From Rhodobacter sp. (GTDB lineage Bacteria; Pseudomonadota; Alphaproteobacteria; Rhodobacterales; Rhodobacteraceae), in contig PNJK01000001.1 of NCBI GenBank assembly GCA_013821825.1, positions 1 to 64,000 of the forward strand: a stretch of 64,000 nucleotides of DNA, given 5' to 3'. Shown here piece by piece: positions 62,895-64,000 of the stretch. A program made the translations under genes and the position numbers. The notes below the pieces were generated by a model. The model made no database searches, was not told where the DNA came from, and saw only the letters and a list, made by a program, of their open reading frames with translations. Positions within the stretch are counted from its first letter, which is position 1; each line of letters starts with the position of its first letter.

Positions 62895-63850
62895 ATGCTG
62901 CTGGTCATCTCGCTGCTGGCGGTGCGGCGGGCGCAAAATCCGGTGCTCGCGGCCCTGATCCTGATCGCGGCGGCGACGGCGTTCTACATGGACCGTCTGG
63001 CGGACGCTTGGCGCCTGGACGCTCGTGACCGCAGGATCGGCGGCGCTGGTCGTCGGGCTGCTCTTCACCAACATGAAAAGCTATGCAACGCTGCTGCGTG
63101 CCGACAAGGAACTGCTGGGCGCCGTGCAACCCCTGGCTCTGATGAGCGGCGCGTTGCGCTGTGCCAAGATGATGCTGAAATCCACCCGGATCGAGCTTCT
63201 GCCGACCGGAACCGGTGCCCGGCCCGGGGCAGTATCTTGCGGCGGCGGCCAAGCCGGTGCTGATGGTGATCGTCGCGGGTGAAACGGGACCGGCGGCCAA
63301 CTGGTCGCTTGGCGGCTATGCGCGCCCGACGAGCCCGGAACTTGCCACGCGCGACATCCGGTATATCAAGAATGCAACCAGTTGCGGCGCGGCGATGGCG
63401 ACCTCGCTGCCCTGCATTTTCTCGCCCCTGACGCGGGATTCGTATTCCTACGAGGGCAGGATCGGGACGGAAAACCTGCTGGATGTGCTGTCCCCTGCCG
63501 GGCTCAAGGTGGAATCGTGGGACAACAACTCCGGCGACAACAGGGTGATCCTGGCGATGCATTGCATGTCCGACGTCGGCGAGTGCCTTGGCGAAGGCGG
63601 CCTTTATCTGCACGGGACGCCTTGGTTCATGGCGTCCGAAAAGCAGACCCATGTGCCGATGGTGATCTGGATGTCGGACCGGTTCCGTGCGACGTTGGGT
63701 TTGAAGGAAGCTTGCCTGACCAATCAGCTGGAGGCCCCGGTGACACACGACAACATGTTCTTGACGGTGATCAGGCTTCTGGATGTCACGACGGAAGCAA
63801 GGGTTCCCGCCCTGGGCCTTGCCGCCGAATGCCGGGCAAAGGCCAGCTGA
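62895..63850 (+). pseudogene. eptA: Lipid A phosphoethanolamine transferase, eroded
   Basis: EptA adds phosphoethanolamine to lipid A. The remnants lie in three frames: a piece of the membrane domain (VLAALILIAAATAFYMD), a second (VVGLLFTNMKSYATLLRADKELL), then the catalytic domain (KPVLMVIVAGETGPAANWSLGGYA). The catalytic Thr of the CGTxT motif is lost (SCGAAMATSLPC), and the metal-site SDHGE has become SDVGE. A segment of about 150 residues between the DNNSG and SDxGE blocks is missing. It is therefore dead. Its stop lies three bases before dgkA, the gene that normally recycles the diacylglycerol EptA makes. Confidence 0.85.
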
Positions 63851-63853
63851 CCG

Positions 63854-64000
63854 ATGGAAAAGCAGAAGCCTGAGCGCAAGTCCGGGGTGGCGCATTTCTT
63901 CGCTGCGGCCGGATATTCCATCGGTGGGGCAAGGCGCCTGTGGCGGGAGTCGGCCTTTCGGCAAGAGGTGCTGGCGCTTGTCGGTCTTGCGGTCCTCTTC
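63854..64000 (+). CDS. dgkA: Diacylglycerol kinase, partial at window end
   Basis: The first 49 residues of a DgkA-type integral-membrane kinase: HFFAAAGYSIGGARRLWRESAFRQEVLAL matches the N-terminal amphipathic helix and the start of transmembrane segment 1, including the conserved glutamates. DgkA phosphorylates diacylglycerol to phosphatidic acid. The gene runs off the window, so the active-site region is not seen. The ATG at 63854 follows closely on the eptA remnant, reflecting an ancestral operon. Confidence 0.85.
   Translation, partial: MEKQKPERKSGVAHFFAAAGYSIGGARRLWRESAFRQEVLALVGLAVLF

Overview
The window is a high-GC, gene-dense chromosomal segment from an alphaproteobacterium, most likely order Rhodobacterales (Rhodobacteraceae/Paracoccaceae). 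The reasons are an RpoHII-like sigma factor, a DmdC-like acyl-CoA dehydrogenase, the gshB-yraN-rsmI block facing a penicillin-binding-protein activator, tightly overlapping ATGA/TTGA operons, and a recurrent intergenic element with a GGATATTT...GGAACAGAAG core. No rRNA, tRNA, CRISPR array or complete insertion sequence was recognised. Around 60 protein genes are supported.

Layout. 1-6.5 kb: a doubly damaged dacB, nadD, a MarR-GNAT fusion with a palindromic operator, ettA, a decayed 0.7 kb spacer, and an orphan ParA-type ATPase. 6.7-12.6 kb: a cold-shock protein, an orphan receiver-like protein, a class II aldolase, choline-sulfatase, a GMC (choline dehydrogenase-like) oxidoreductase and an OsmC protein. 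13.5-21.6 kb: a carnitine/gamma-butyrobetaine catabolic locus. It holds a BKACE enzyme, an unknown membrane protein, a carnitine dehydrogenase-thioesterase fusion, an acyl-CoA dehydrogenase, a frameshifted ADP-forming CoA ligase and an enoyl-CoA hydratase, all facing a CdhR-like activator. With choline-sulfatase and the GMC enzyme nearby, this stretch looks dedicated to quaternary amines that converge on glycine betaine. 21.6-37.5 kb: a dipeptidase, part of an amino-acid ABC transporter, and housekeeping genes (coaBC-dut-moeB, chaC, rpoH, cobU, comM, gshB, yraN, rsmI). 37.6-45 kb: an LpoA-like lipoprotein, glnD, murJ, a rhomboid homologue lacking its catalytic residues, and trpS.

45.2-47.1 kb is a small accessory island of about 1.9 kb bounded by inverted copies of TTGACACCAGAGT. 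It encodes a phage-type repressor and a divergent small helix-turn-helix-like protein separated by three operator-like repeats, a small lipoprotein, and a non-coding tail rich in hairpins. 47.3-50 kb: a YbjN protein, proC, csaA and a 2-hydroxyacid dehydrogenase.

50-60 kb is a fatty-acid beta-oxidation locus on the minus strand. A MerR (LiuR-like) regulator with TGACGTTAACGTCA-type palindromes leads an acyl-CoA dehydrogenase, a GST, a YidD-like cysteine-rich protein, a thiolase, a translationally coupled cupin/NTF2-like/bicupin cassette, and fadJ. 60-64 kb: two hot-dog thioesterases, a MATE exporter, a universal stress protein, an eroded eptA pseudogene, and the start of dgkA.

The most unusual items are the lambda-like repressor island, the cupin cassette coupled to fadJ, the GST with a YHS-like tail, the active-site-less rhomboid, and the lesions in dacB, the CoA ligase and eptA. 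Two of those frameshifts sit in poly-C runs and could be sequencing artefacts.
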